Assembly (NCBI GenBank): GCA_947476045.1
Contig: CANJNZ010000001.1
Location: forward strand, 62,001-126,000
Source of the DNA: Chthoniobacteraceae bacterium
GTDB lineage: Bacteria; Verrucomicrobiota; Verrucomicrobiia; Chthoniobacterales; Chthoniobacteraceae
Length of the DNA stretch: 64,000 nucleotides
Reading direction: 5' to 3'
Shown: in pieces, positions 38,897 to 47,660 of the stretch
Position numbering within the stretch: the stretch's first letter is position 1
How the letters are laid out: every line of letters starts with the position of its first letter
Notes under the pieces: generated by a model
The model's database searches: none
What the model saw: the letters and a program-made list of their open reading frames with translations, nothing else
Told to the model about the DNA's origin: nothing
Made by a program: the position numbers and the translations under genes

Positions 38897-40218
38897 TTCA
38901 GAGCAGGTAAATGGAGGCTGACCTCGGCGCCGCCGGAAGTAGCATTTGCGAGACGTAGTTCGCCGCCGTGTGCACGCACAATTTCTGAGGTGACGCTGAG
39001 TCCGATGCCCATCCCCCCTTCCTTTTCACTGAAAAAAAGTTCCGTCCCCTTCGCAATCGCGGTGGTGGAAAATCCAGCGCCTATGTCTGTGAATAAAACG
39101 ATGTATTTCCGTCCGTTCTCGTTGGTCGTGCGGCATTCGATCTTCAACTCCCCGCCACTCGCACTCATCGCGTGGATGGCGTTGATGATGATGTTGTCAA
39201 ATGCCTGCGCGAGCCTGCGTCGGTCGCCGTTCACGGCAAGACCCGGCACGAGTTGATTCACGATTTCCACGTTCGCGTGTGCAGCAGCGGGCATAAGTGT
39301 CTTCACACTCGCTGAGATCAGAACAGCGAGATCACACGGCGCAAGCTGCGGTGGTTGCGGGCGCGCGAGAAACATCCACTGGCTGACGAGGCTTTCGATC
39401 TTCGCCGTCTCGGCGAGGATGATGGAGAGCCTTTCGCCATGCACATCAGCGATTTCCCCTTCGAGCAGTTGCGTGTGGAGTTTGATCGCGGAGACCGGGT
39501 TGTTGATTTCGTGCGCAAGGCCCGTAGTCATTTTGCCAAGCGTAGCCAGTCGCTCAGCCTGTTCACGCGCACGTCGCTCGTCAGCGAGTTTCGCACGTGT
39601 GGAATCGTAGGCGCGGGCGAGTTGTCCGATTTCATCAGTGCGCGATGCCTCGGGCAACGGCTCCGAATTTTCATCCGCGATGTGCGGAAGCCGCGCTGCA
39701 AAACCGCGCAGAGGACGGACAATTCCGCTGACAAGCACCCATGCGAGAGCAATGGAAAGCGCCCAAAATGCACCGAGAACACCGAGCGTGCGGGGACGAG
39801 ACAAAAATTCCGTGAGCGGTTCCGCCGCCCGCAGCAAAACAAGACTGCGCCCTTGCGCGATGCTGGCAACGGCGGCTTCGGTCGAAGTCTCTGGCATGAA
39901 TACACCACCATCCACTGGCAACGCCCGGTATTCCGCCGCGCTGGATTTCGTCCAGCTTGGGCCGTTGGGCGTCCACTCGTTCAGTGCATCGAGAAAATAC
40001 ACACGCACGCCGAGAACCTCGCCGAGCGCCTGAGCGGTGCGCTCGCTCGTGGGAAGATTTTGCGAGCGAACAAACGCCGCATTTGTCCGCGCCATCGCGG
40101 AAAACTGTCCGCGCGACTGACGCCGCTCTTCCACGCCAATCCACAGCACGAGCGCAAGCGAACCCGCGACAACGAATGCCACAAATGGCAGCGTGAGACG
40201 GCGGGTGAGCGAGTTCAT
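38893..40218 (-). CDS. Sensor histidine kinase, no adjacent response regulator
   Basis: MNSLTRRLTLPFVAFVVAGSL..., LGKMTTGLAHEINNPVSAIKLHTQLLEGE, EGGMGIGLSVTSEIVRAHGG. Confidence 0.9.
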   Translation of the reverse strand: MNSLTRRLTLPFVAFVVAGSLALVLWIGVEERRQSRGQFSAMARTNAAFVRSQNLPTSERTAQALGEVLGVRVYFLDALNEWTPNGPSWTKSSAAEYRALPVDGGVFMPETSTEAAVASIAQGRSLVLLRAAEPLTEFLSRPRTLGVLGAFWALSIALAWVLVSGIVRPLRGFAARLPHIADENSEPLPEASRTDEIGQLARAYDSTRAKLADERRAREQAERLATLGKMTTGLAHEINNPVSAIKLHTQLLEGEIADVHGERLSIILAETAKIESLVSQWMFLARPQPPQLAPCDLAVLISASVKTLMPAAAHANVEIVNQLVPGLAVNGDRRRLAQAFDNIIINAIHAMSASGGELKIECRTTNENGRKYIVLFTDIGAGFSTTAIAKGTELFFSEKEGGMGIGLSVTSEIVRAHGGELRLANATSGGAEVSLHLPALN

Positions 40219-40408
40219 CGGCGGCAGAAAGTATCCCTCTTCGTTCCGACGGCGATCAATTTCTGGCCATGCAAACAGCCTCTTTCCGGCTTCTGGCGTA
40301 GGACACGCACTATTTTCAAGAGTGGACACATTACACACGAGCAAATGGCACGCCGCCCGCTAATGCGCGCCCCGCCATCGGCAACCATCTTAAAACACCA
40401 CATACAAA

Positions 40409-41287
40409 ATGATAAAACTCACCTCTCTCCTAACCCTCGCCATCGCGACCAGCGCCGCTTTTGCAGCGGAAAAGAAAAACGCTGCCAGCGATGTGCAGCG
40501 GATGCCCACCGTCACCGCAACGGACAGTTCATTGCTGAATGAAGAACGCCCCGTCGGTGAAACAGGTCGGCCTGAATGGACCAGCGCACGACGCTTCCCC
40601 ACGACTCGCGTATATATCCAAAAAGACCCATGGGAAGTCGGCGTCGAACAATGGTGGCGCTATCGCTACAAGCGCGATGGCAGCAGCATCAGCCGCCTCA
40701 CCAGCGAAATCGAAATCGGTCTCCCTCACCGGATGCAGCTCGACCTTTACTACGATATGGCAGTGGACGGCGACAGCCGTTCGCACACGGAGGATTTCGC
40801 AGCCGAGCTTCGCTACGCATTTGCAGACTGGGGAAAAATTCCGCTCAACCCAACCGTTTACGCTGAATACAAATGGACGGACAAAGCGCCCGATGTGCTC
40901 GAATTGAAACTCCTCCTCGGCGACCAAATCGCGGGCGGCTGGCACTACGGCGTCAATTTCGTGTGGGAGCGCCAGCTTGGCGGCGAACTCGAAACCGAAT
41001 GGATGGTCGTCGCGGGCATCAGCAAGACATTGTTGGATGGAAAATTGAGCGTCGGCATCGAAGCAAAATACGACCACGACTCGGTGCATGCCGATCGAGG
41101 AAATCCCGAGCACATCATGCTCGTCGGTCCCAGTGTGCAATGGCGCATCACGGAAAACATCCACCTGAGCACCACGGCTCTCTTCGGCACCAATCAAGAT
41201 TCGCCGCGCAACGAATGTTATTTCATCCTTGGATACGACTTTGGTAAAGCGGATGGCAAATACCACCCTGTTTCGGGTCGGCGTTAA
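40409..41287 (+). CDS. Predicted outer-membrane beta-barrel protein
   Basis: Signal peptide; alternating beta pattern (MQLDLYYDMAVDGDSR, FVWERQLGGELETEWMVVAG, IHLSTTALFGTN). Confidence 0.55.
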   Translation: MIKLTSLLTLAIATSAAFAAEKKNAASDVQRMPTVTATDSSLLNEERPVGETGRPEWTSARRFPTTRVYIQKDPWEVGVEQWWRYRYKRDGSSISRLTSEIEIGLPHRMQLDLYYDMAVDGDSRSHTEDFAAELRYAFADWGKIPLNPTVYAEYKWTDKAPDVLELKLLLGDQIAGGWHYGVNFVWERQLGGELETEWMVVAGISKTLLDGKLSVGIEAKYDHDSVHADRGNPEHIMLVGPSVQWRITENIHLSTTALFGTNQDSPRNECYFILGYDFGKADGKYHPVSGRR

Positions 41288-41299
41288 AAATTAAGTGTC

Positions 41300-42007
41300 A
41301 TGGTAACCAGCGGCAAATCGCTCCTCGCCTCACTGCTCCTTCACGGAGCAGTGGTGGCGGGGGCTGCCGTCTGGATGATGCAGCCGACGCAAGTCACACC
41401 GCGCATCGGACAGGGAAATGATGACACGACAGCCTCACTGTTTGTGGATTCACTCAGTGAGGAAAGCGACGCTACTTCGCTCGATGAAAGTCTCCAGACA
41501 CCGCCGGATTCCGCGCTGGCGAATGAAACGCCAGTGCCGTCATTGTCAGACGTCGCAGTGACACAGCCTCAATCTCACGACACGCCCATCGCAAACATCG
41601 TGACAACCCTCGGTGCATCCACGCTATCGCCAATCGCCGCAGCACCAGCAACCATCAAACGCTCAGGTAAAAAATCCGTCACCACCTCAGTTCGCGGTGG
41701 TGGGCGTAGTGGGCTCGCTGGAACAGGCGCTAGCGGCATCTACATTCCGGCGAAATACTCACGCTGCCCCGCTCCCGCATTTCCGCCCGAAGCGAAAAAG
41801 TCGGGCCTAAAGGGAACCGTGCTACTGCTCGTGGAAGTGGACGAAGCTGGCCGCCCCGCCAGCGTCTGCATCCGCCGAACATCCGGCTACGAACTGCTCG
41901 ACACCACCGCGCTGCGCACCGTGCGCAACTGGCGCTTCGAGCCAGCACGGCTGGATGGCCAGGCCGTCACCTCCCGCGCCGAAGTCCCAGTCCGCTTCGC
42001 ATCGTAA
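41300..42007 (+). CDS. TonB family protein
   Basis: N-terminal TM, linker, and C-terminal GTVLLLVEVDEAGRPASVCIRRTSGYELLDTTALRTVRNWRFEPARLDGQAV. Confidence 0.9.
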   Translation: MVTSGKSLLASLLLHGAVVAGAAVWMMQPTQVTPRIGQGNDDTTASLFVDSLSEESDATSLDESLQTPPDSALANETPVPSLSDVAVTQPQSHDTPIANIVTTLGASTLSPIAAAPATIKRSGKKSVTTSVRGGGRSGLAGTGASGIYIPAKYSRCPAPAFPPEAKKSGLKGTVLLLVEVDEAGRPASVCIRRTSGYELLDTTALRTVRNWRFEPARLDGQAVTSRAEVPVRFAS

Positions 42008-42033
42008 ATTGCAAGCAGCACAGCCTCTACGAT

Positions 42034-43044
42034 TCAGAATTGGAACTGATCGATATTCTCTTTCGTAAAAACGAAGGGCTTTCCGAGGATGATGTCGGTG
42101 TCTTGGATTTCCATCGCGCCGAGTTTTCCTGATGTGAAAGTTTTGTCGCCCGTCTTGAGCGTGCCTTTTGCGGCGGCGACGGCGGCCTGAATGGTGAGGT
42201 AGCCAAGGTCCTCGACCTTCCACAAAATCACCGCCTGTGTGACGCCGTCCTTCACGTATTGACGGTTCTCGCTCGGCAGGCCGAGGCCGAGCACTTTCAC
42301 GACACCCGCCTTGCCCGCCTGCTTCACAGCCTCCGCTGCTCCGGGGACTGCGGGCGAGCAGATGGCCATGATGCATTTCAAATTCGGGTAGGCGTTGAGG
42401 ATGTTCGTTGCCTCGGCCTGGGCCTTGTCTTTTTGATCATCGCACGGCTTCGTGGTCACGAGTTTCATCTTCGGATATTTTGCCGCAAGGCGCGCCTCAA
42501 TGTTCTTGCGCCATTCGGTCATGTTCGCGGCGGTGAGCGTCGCGGTGATGATGGCGAACTCCCCTTCCTCACCACAGAGTTTGGCAGCTGTGTCCATGAG
42601 CGTCTCACCGATTCCCTGCGCGGTCGCCTGGTTCACGAAAAAGCTGCGCGCATCGGGCGTCGTGTCGCTGTCGTAGGTGACGATTTTGATCCCCTTTTCC
42701 TGCGCCGCCTTGAGAGCGCCCGAGATGCCTTCTCTATTTTCGCAAGCAGCGGCGATCACGTTCACGCCGTAGTTCACCCAACCTTCGACGATCTCGTTTT
42801 GCTTGGCCGGATCGGTATTCGTCGGGCCGTCGTAGATCAACTCCACACCGAGTTCCGCCGCCGCAGCACGCGCGCCTTTTTCCACTGTGGCGAAGTATTG
42901 GTTGCCCTTGCTCTTTGGAAGCAGCGCGATGGTGAGTTTCTTGCCGTCGCTGGAATTTCCGGCGGAGCTGCTGTCCGATTTTTTGTCGCACGCGGTCACG
43001 AGTGCGAAGGCGAGGAGTGAGGTGAGAAAAGTGGAACGTTTCAT
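42034..43044 (-). CDS. Sugar ABC transporter substrate-binding protein (rhamnose type)
   Basis: MKRSTFLTSLLAFALVTACDKKSD lipoprotein; LLPKSKGNQYFATVEKGARAAAAELGVELIYDGPTNTDPAKQ. Start corrected from the 600-aa ORF. Confidence 0.92.
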   Translation of the reverse strand: MKRSTFLTSLLAFALVTACDKKSDSSSAGNSSDGKKLTIALLPKSKGNQYFATVEKGARAAAAELGVELIYDGPTNTDPAKQNEIVEGWVNYGVNVIAAACENREGISGALKAAQEKGIKIVTYDSDTTPDARSFFVNQATAQGIGETLMDTAAKLCGEEGEFAIITATLTAANMTEWRKNIEARLAAKYPKMKLVTTKPCDDQKDKAQAEATNILNAYPNLKCIMAICSPAVPGAAEAVKQAGKAGVVKVLGLGLPSENRQYVKDGVTQAVILWKVEDLGYLTIQAAVAAAKGTLKTGDKTFTSGKLGAMEIQDTDIILGKPFVFTKENIDQFQF

Positions 43045-44063
43045 GTGGTGATAGTTGGCTTGGGAGCGGCGTGACTTTGCCTGCGCGAGCGCCGGACGGC
43101 GAGCGATTTTGCCAGTGTGCCGCCAGCCAGCGCGAGAATGAGCAGCGCGCCCGTGAGCAGGCTTCCAAGTTCGCTGCCGATGCCTGCGAGCGCGATGGCG
43201 GGTATCAATTTCAGCCCGGTCGTGAGCACAGCCACGCTCGCGATGCCGAGGAGCGTGCCGCCTACAGTGCCGACACCGCCGAAGATGCTCGTGCCGCCAA
43301 GCACCACAGCGGTGATTGCCTGCAATTCGTAGCCAGTGCCCGCATCCGCACGTGCCTGCCGCAGTCGTGCAGTGAAAACAATCGCTGCCAGCGCTGCGAC
43401 AATTCCTGCGAGCACGTAGGTGAATGCGATTCGCCGCTGCACCGGCAGCCCTGCATAGCGCGAGCCTTCCGGCGAAAAGCCAATCGCACGAAACGCCCGC
43501 CCGAATGTGGTGCGATGCACAAGCACGGCAATGCCAATGGCAATGAGGATGAACAGCCATCCTTGCAGCGGCAGTCCCATCCAGCGCTCTCGTCCCAGCG
43601 CGATGAATTCGGGGCTGAAGTCCCTGTAGGTCATCGTGCCCTTGGTGATCGCCTCGGCGAGTCCGCGAAAAAGTGAAAACGTGCCGAGCGTGACGATGAG
43701 CGGCGGCAGCCGGAGCACAGTGATGAGCGCCGCATTCACACCACCCGCCATCGCACCGACGCCGAGCGTGAGCGCCGCCGCGAGAGGCATGGCCATTTTC
43801 CACTCGTGCGTGAAAACCCCGAAGATCACAGCGCACAAACCGAGCAGCGAGCCGACCGACAAATCTATACCACCGGTGAGAATGATCGGCATCATCACGA
43901 GCGCGAGCATCCCGATTTCCGCCGAGTGCCGCACTATGTTAGCCACGTTGTCCGACGTGTTGAAATTGCGCCCTGCTACGCTGAAGAAAACGATCTCCGC
44001 GACAAGGACGAAAAACAGAATCGCCTCCGGTCTGGCGAGCAGCCTTTTGAGGAAAGTATTCAT
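43041..44063 (-). CDS. Sugar ABC transporter permease
   Basis: IILTGGIDLSVGSLLGLCAVIFG; TSIFGGVGTVGGTLLG; in the rhamnose operon. Confidence 0.92.
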   Translation of the reverse strand: MNTFLKRLLARPEAILFFVLVAEIVFFSVAGRNFNTSDNVANIVRHSAEIGMLALVMMPIILTGGIDLSVGSLLGLCAVIFGVFTHEWKMAMPLAAALTLGVGAMAGGVNAALITVLRLPPLIVTLGTFSLFRGLAEAITKGTMTYRDFSPEFIALGRERWMGLPLQGWLFILIAIGIAVLVHRTTFGRAFRAIGFSPEGSRYAGLPVQRRIAFTYVLAGIVAALAAIVFTARLRQARADAGTGYELQAITAVVLGGTSIFGGVGTVGGTLLGIASVAVLTTGLKLIPAIALAGIGSELGSLLTGALLILALAGGTLAKSLAVRRSRRQSHAAPKPTITT

Positions 44064-44070
44064 GAGTTTT

Positions 44071-44170
44071 GAACCGCAGATGAACGCGGATATACGCAGA
44101 TAAAACGACGACTGCGAATCTGAGCGGCTTTGAAACGAAAATATCTGCGTTTATCTGCGTTCATCTGCGG
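44071..44170. repeat. R1 inverted repeat pair (CCGCAGATGAACGC family)
   Basis: gaaccgcagatgaacgcggatatacgcagataa ... atatctgcgtttatctgcgttcatctgcgg; arms are near reverse complements. Confidence 0.9.
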
Positions 44171-45090
44171 CTCCTCCGTGTGCGCAATCCATCCGCGACC
44201 ACCGCGAGGAGGATGACGAGGCCCTGAATGGCTTTTTCCCAATGCGCTTCGACGTGGAGCGAGGTCAGCGCCGGGTTGATCATGGCGAGCAGCAGCAGGC
44301 CCGCAAAGACGCCCCACAGATTGCCGCGTCCGCCGTTCACCGCGACGCCGCCGACCACGCAAGCAGCGATCACTTTCAACTCCAGCCCGGCTCCGCACGT
44401 CGGCTGCACTTGCGGCGACTGCACCACGTTCATCACCGCCGCAAGACCGGTGAGCGCGCCGAGCAGTGTGAAAGCTCCGAGTGTCGTGCGGCGGGGATTG
44501 ATGCCAGCGAGCCGCGCAGCCTCGGCGTCCGTGCCGACGGCGTAAATGAAACGTCCAGCCGCGAGATTTTTCATTGCCCACGCCGCGAGCGCGAGCAGCA
44601 CGAGCGCCGCGCAGATGAGTGCCGTCTGTCCGCCGAGCTGTCTGAGCCCGAACCACTGCGTGCCCGGCGGCAAGTTCACGAATTTTCCCTGCTGAAAAAG
44701 TCGCAGCGCCTCCTGCCAAGTCACCATCGTAGCCAGCGTGACGACGATGCTCGGCAGTCCCAGCCCTGCGACGAGCCAGCCATTCAGCGCACCCATCACC
44801 ATGCCCGAACCGATGCTCGTAAACAAAACAACGGGCAACGGCAACCCCGCCGCTGCAAGCAATCCCGCGACGACCGCGCACACGCCAAACTGTGAGCCCA
44901 CGGAAATATCAATCTGCCGGCAAATAATGACGAGCGCCATGCCCACCGCGACGACTAGCGAAGGAGTCTGCGCTGTGAGCCGCGAAAGCAACGGCTGCGG
45001 CGAAAAGAACGACGGGGCAACGAGTGCGAGCACAAGCAGCAACAGCGCAAGCGCAGCAGCTACGGAGAGTTCGCGGAAATAGCGTTTCAT
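44161..45090 (-). CDS. Sugar ABC transporter permease
   Basis: VIICRQIDISVGSQFGVCAVVAGLLA; VIAACVVGGVAVNGGRGNLWG; C-terminus ...RTRRSRR* partly encoded by R1. Confidence 0.92.
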   Translation of the reverse strand: MKRYFRELSVAAALALLLLVLALVAPSFFSPQPLLSRLTAQTPSLVVAVGMALVIICRQIDISVGSQFGVCAVVAGLLAAAGLPLPVVLFTSIGSGMVMGALNGWLVAGLGLPSIVVTLATMVTWQEALRLFQQGKFVNLPPGTQWFGLRQLGGQTALICAALVLLALAAWAMKNLAAGRFIYAVGTDAEAARLAGINPRRTTLGAFTLLGALTGLAAVMNVVQSPQVQPTCGAGLELKVIAACVVGGVAVNGGRGNLWGVFAGLLLLAMINPALTSLHVEAHWEKAIQGLVILLAVVADGLRTRRSRR

Positions 45091-45103
45091 TCTCGTTAGT
45101 TGT

Positions 45104-45604
45104 TCATCGGCTCGCCCACTCTGTTTTCAGAAACCAATCTGGTAGCTTCCACTCGGGCAAAGCCTTTAGATCCGGATTTTTTATATGAACAGGTCCACAG
45201 TATCGGCCTTTCACAGCTTGAATCGTAACAGTATCCGCGTCGTTTCCGACGAAAGCCGTCACGGCGAAGTAGGTATCTGGCAATTGGAGAATCGTCGTAA
45301 TTCCGGGCCAGCCCTCCTCGTCAGACCAAGAGTAAGTCTCGATCTTTTTGCCTCCAGCCAAGTTTTCAAATTTCCGACAAGCTGATGCATAAATGTTTTC
45401 GATGACCGTGTGGTTGGTTTCATCTGTGAAAGTGTTGAACTGGATCATGGCTGGGCATTCAGAACCGATTACCGCTCCGTCTTTTTCTATCCCAAGTTTC
45501 CTAATTGATAACTCCGCTCGCCAGTCAGGTCGGATCCACAGCAAAAGTTTGCCAATCAAAATTACCAAGCCGATGAGTATCGCCGCTTTGAGCACCCTCT
45601 TCAC
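45104..45604 (-). CDS. Hypothetical membrane-anchored protein inside the rhamnose ABC operon
   Basis: 166 aa; N-terminal TM; GTG start overlapping the end of the ATPase gene. Confidence 0.65.
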   Translation of the reverse strand: MKRVLKAAILIGLVILIGKLLLWIRPDWRAELSIRKLGIEKDGAVIGSECPAMIQFNTFTDETNHTVIENIYASACRKFENLAGGKKIETYSWSDEEGWPGITTILQLPDTYFAVTAFVGNDADTVTIQAVKGRYCGPVHIKNPDLKALPEWKLPDWFLKTEWASR

Positions 45605-47097
45605 TACGCAGCCTCCTTTCCTAGCGCCGCCGCCATCACTTCGTGGGCGTCGCTTTTTCCGGGGAGCATCGCGGTGAGTGTGCCGCTTCGCATGACGGCG
45701 ATTCGGTCGCTCATGCCGAGAATTTCGGGGAGGTCGCTGGAGATCATCAGCACCGCGAGGCCGTCTTTTGCTAGCGCACGGATGATGCGGTGAATTTCGG
45801 ATTTTGCGCCGACGTCAACGCCCTGTGTGGGTTCGTCGAGGATGAGGAGCTTGGGCTTTGTGGCGAGCCAGCGCGCGACGCTGACCTTTTGCTGGTTGCC
45901 ACCGCTGAGCGAGGAGCCGGGGGCGTCGGGGCCATAGGTTTTGATGCCGAGATCGCGGATGAACTTTTGCGCCAGTTCCGTCTCCGCACCGAAGCGCAGC
46001 CAGCCACCGGGAAAGAGCGCGTGGTGAACGGCCATCGTGATATTGTGCGCGACGGGCATTTCCAAAATGACGCCGTGCCGCCTGCGATCCTCTGGAACGT
46101 AGGCGATGCCGTGGGCGATGGCTTCACGGGGCGAGGAAATGGAGACGCGCTTTCCGCCGAGCAGGATTTCGCCGGAATCGGCGGGCGTGATGCCGAACAA
46201 AACACGCGCCAGCTCCGTGCGCCCGGCACCGACGAGTCCAGCGAGGCCGACGACTTCGCCAGCGCGAACATCGAGCGTCACCGAGCGAACGCCGCCCGCA
46301 GTGCAGCCGAGATTTTTCAACGAAAGCACAACCTCTCCTGGCGCGCCCTCGGCGGGCGGATAGATGTGTGAAACTTCACGTCCCACCATGAGCTGGATCA
46401 ACTGCGTCTCGTTCAGTTCGCCAGCAGCGTTGGTGCCGACGCTTTCGCCATCGCGCAACACCGTCACACGGTCAGCGAGTGCGAAAATTTCCTCAAGGCG
46501 ATGCGAGATATAAATGACGCCGACGCCGCTCGCGCTGAGTTCACGCACGACGGCAAAAAGAAGTTGCTGCTCCTTCTGCGTGAGCGAGGCGGTTGGCTCG
46601 TCCATGATGACGATGCGTGCGCCAGCCCCGAGCGCGCAGGCGATTTCGACAAGCTGCTGCTCGGGCATCGAAAGCGAACACACCTCGGCCTCGGGCGAAA
46701 TCTCCGCGCCGATGCGCTGGAGGAGTTCCGCAGCGCGCGTGCGGCGAGCCGGCCAATCCACACGAGCGAACGAACGCGTCTTTTCCAACCGCAGACCGAT
46801 GTTTTCCGCGACCGTGAGATCGGGAAACAGCGCGGGCTGCTGGTAAATGCAGGCAATGCCGAGCTTGTGTGCGCTCGCGGGCGTGAGGTGCCCGACGCGC
46901 TCGCCATTGATATCAATGCTCCCGCCGTCCGGCTGGTGCGCGCCGGTGATGACCTTGATGAGCGTGGATTTGCCCGCGCCGTTCTCACCGAGCAACGCAT
47001 GCACCTCGCCCGCTCGCAGGTCAAACGACACGCCCTTGAGCGCGCGCACCGCCCCGAAGGATTTGGTGACGGAGGTGAGTTGGAGGACAGGATTCAT
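45604..47097 (-). CDS. Sugar ABC transporter ATP-binding protein (double ABC domain, rhamnose type)
   Basis: GENGAGKSTLIKVITGAH and LSGGNQQKVSVARWLATKPKLLILDEPTQGVDVGAKSEI; start MNPVLQLTSVTKSFG. Confidence 0.93.
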   Translation of the reverse strand: MNPVLQLTSVTKSFGAVRALKGVSFDLRAGEVHALLGENGAGKSTLIKVITGAHQPDGGSIDINGERVGHLTPASAHKLGIACIYQQPALFPDLTVAENIGLRLEKTRSFARVDWPARRTRAAELLQRIGAEISPEAEVCSLSMPEQQLVEIACALGAGARIVIMDEPTASLTQKEQQLLFAVVRELSASGVGVIYISHRLEEIFALADRVTVLRDGESVGTNAAGELNETQLIQLMVGREVSHIYPPAEGAPGEVVLSLKNLGCTAGGVRSVTLDVRAGEVVGLAGLVGAGRTELARVLFGITPADSGEILLGGKRVSISSPREAIAHGIAYVPEDRRRHGVILEMPVAHNITMAVHHALFPGGWLRFGAETELAQKFIRDLGIKTYGPDAPGSSLSGGNQQKVSVARWLATKPKLLILDEPTQGVDVGAKSEIHRIIRALAKDGLAVLMISSDLPEILGMSDRIAVMRSGTLTAMLPGKSDAHEVMAAALGKEAA

Positions 47098-47098
47098 T

Positions 47099-47130
47099 GA
47101 ACCGCAGATGAACGCGGATGAACGCAGATT
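47099..47130 (+). repeat. R1 copy adjoining the GxxExxY gene 3' end and the ATPase gene start
   Basis: gaaccgcagatgaacgcggatgaacgcagatt. Confidence 0.9.
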
Positions 47131-47131
47131 T

Positions 47132-47533
47132 TCACTTGGGCAGAAACTCGGACAGGATGATGCGCTTGAAATCCAAGCCACCACCTTTACCGAAGTTGAT
47201 GAGGTAACCCAGCGGCTGTTTCGTTATTCGTAGGTAATTGATGAGTTGCGCCTCGTGCTCCGGGAGCAACTGGCTCACTGCTTTCAACTCAACCACAATA
47301 CTGCTGAAAACAAATAGATCGGGAATAAAACGTTTCTTCAGTTCGCGGCCTTTATAGAAACAGGCGAGTTCCTGTTTCGCACGAAAAGCGATGCCACGCA
47401 GTTCCAACTCCATTTCAAAACACTCCTGGTAAATATCCTCGGCAAGACCAAAGCCGCGATCGTTATAAACTTCGAATGCGGCGCCGATGAGTTGGTAGCT
47501 CTCGTCCTTCATGTAACTCACATCGTGTTTCAT
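47132..47533 (-). CDS. GxxExxY protein (PD-(D/E)XK nuclease-like family)
   Basis: LIGAAFEVYNDRGFGLAEDIYQECFEMELELRGIAFRAKQELACFYKGRELKKRFIPDLFVFSSIVVELKAVSQLLPEHEAQLINYLRITKQPLGYLINFG. Confidence 0.95.
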   Translation of the reverse strand: MKHDVSYMKDESYQLIGAAFEVYNDRGFGLAEDIYQECFEMELELRGIAFRAKQELACFYKGRELKKRFIPDLFVFSSIVVELKAVSQLLPEHEAQLINYLRITKQPLGYLINFGKGGGLDFKRIILSEFLPK

Positions 47534-47570
47534 GGGTTCATCCGTTGCACATAATTGTCGCGGCTGTTTT

Positions 47571-47660
47571 GAAACCGCAGATGAACGCGGATAAGCGCAG
47601 ATTCGATAACTGCAAAATTCTTTCTCTTATCTGCGTTCATTTGCGTTCATCTGCGGTTCA
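47571..47660. repeat. R1 inverted repeat pair upstream of the GxxExxY gene and overlapping the rhaA 3' end
   Basis: gaaaccgcagatgaacgcggataagcgcagatt ... ttatctgcgttcatttgcgttcatctgcggttca. Confidence 0.9.

Noticed and set aside
42034-43836. 600-aa ORF as listed
   Set aside because: N-terminal about 260 aa is out-of-frame sequence of the permease gene (His/Arg-rich shadow); the genuine substrate-binding protein starts at 43044 with a lipoprotein signal.
44071-47660. Insertion sequence or transposon interpretation of the R1 regions
   Set aside because: No transposase ORF and no long terminal inverted repeats with target duplications visible; kept as a repeat/nuclease module hypothesis instead.
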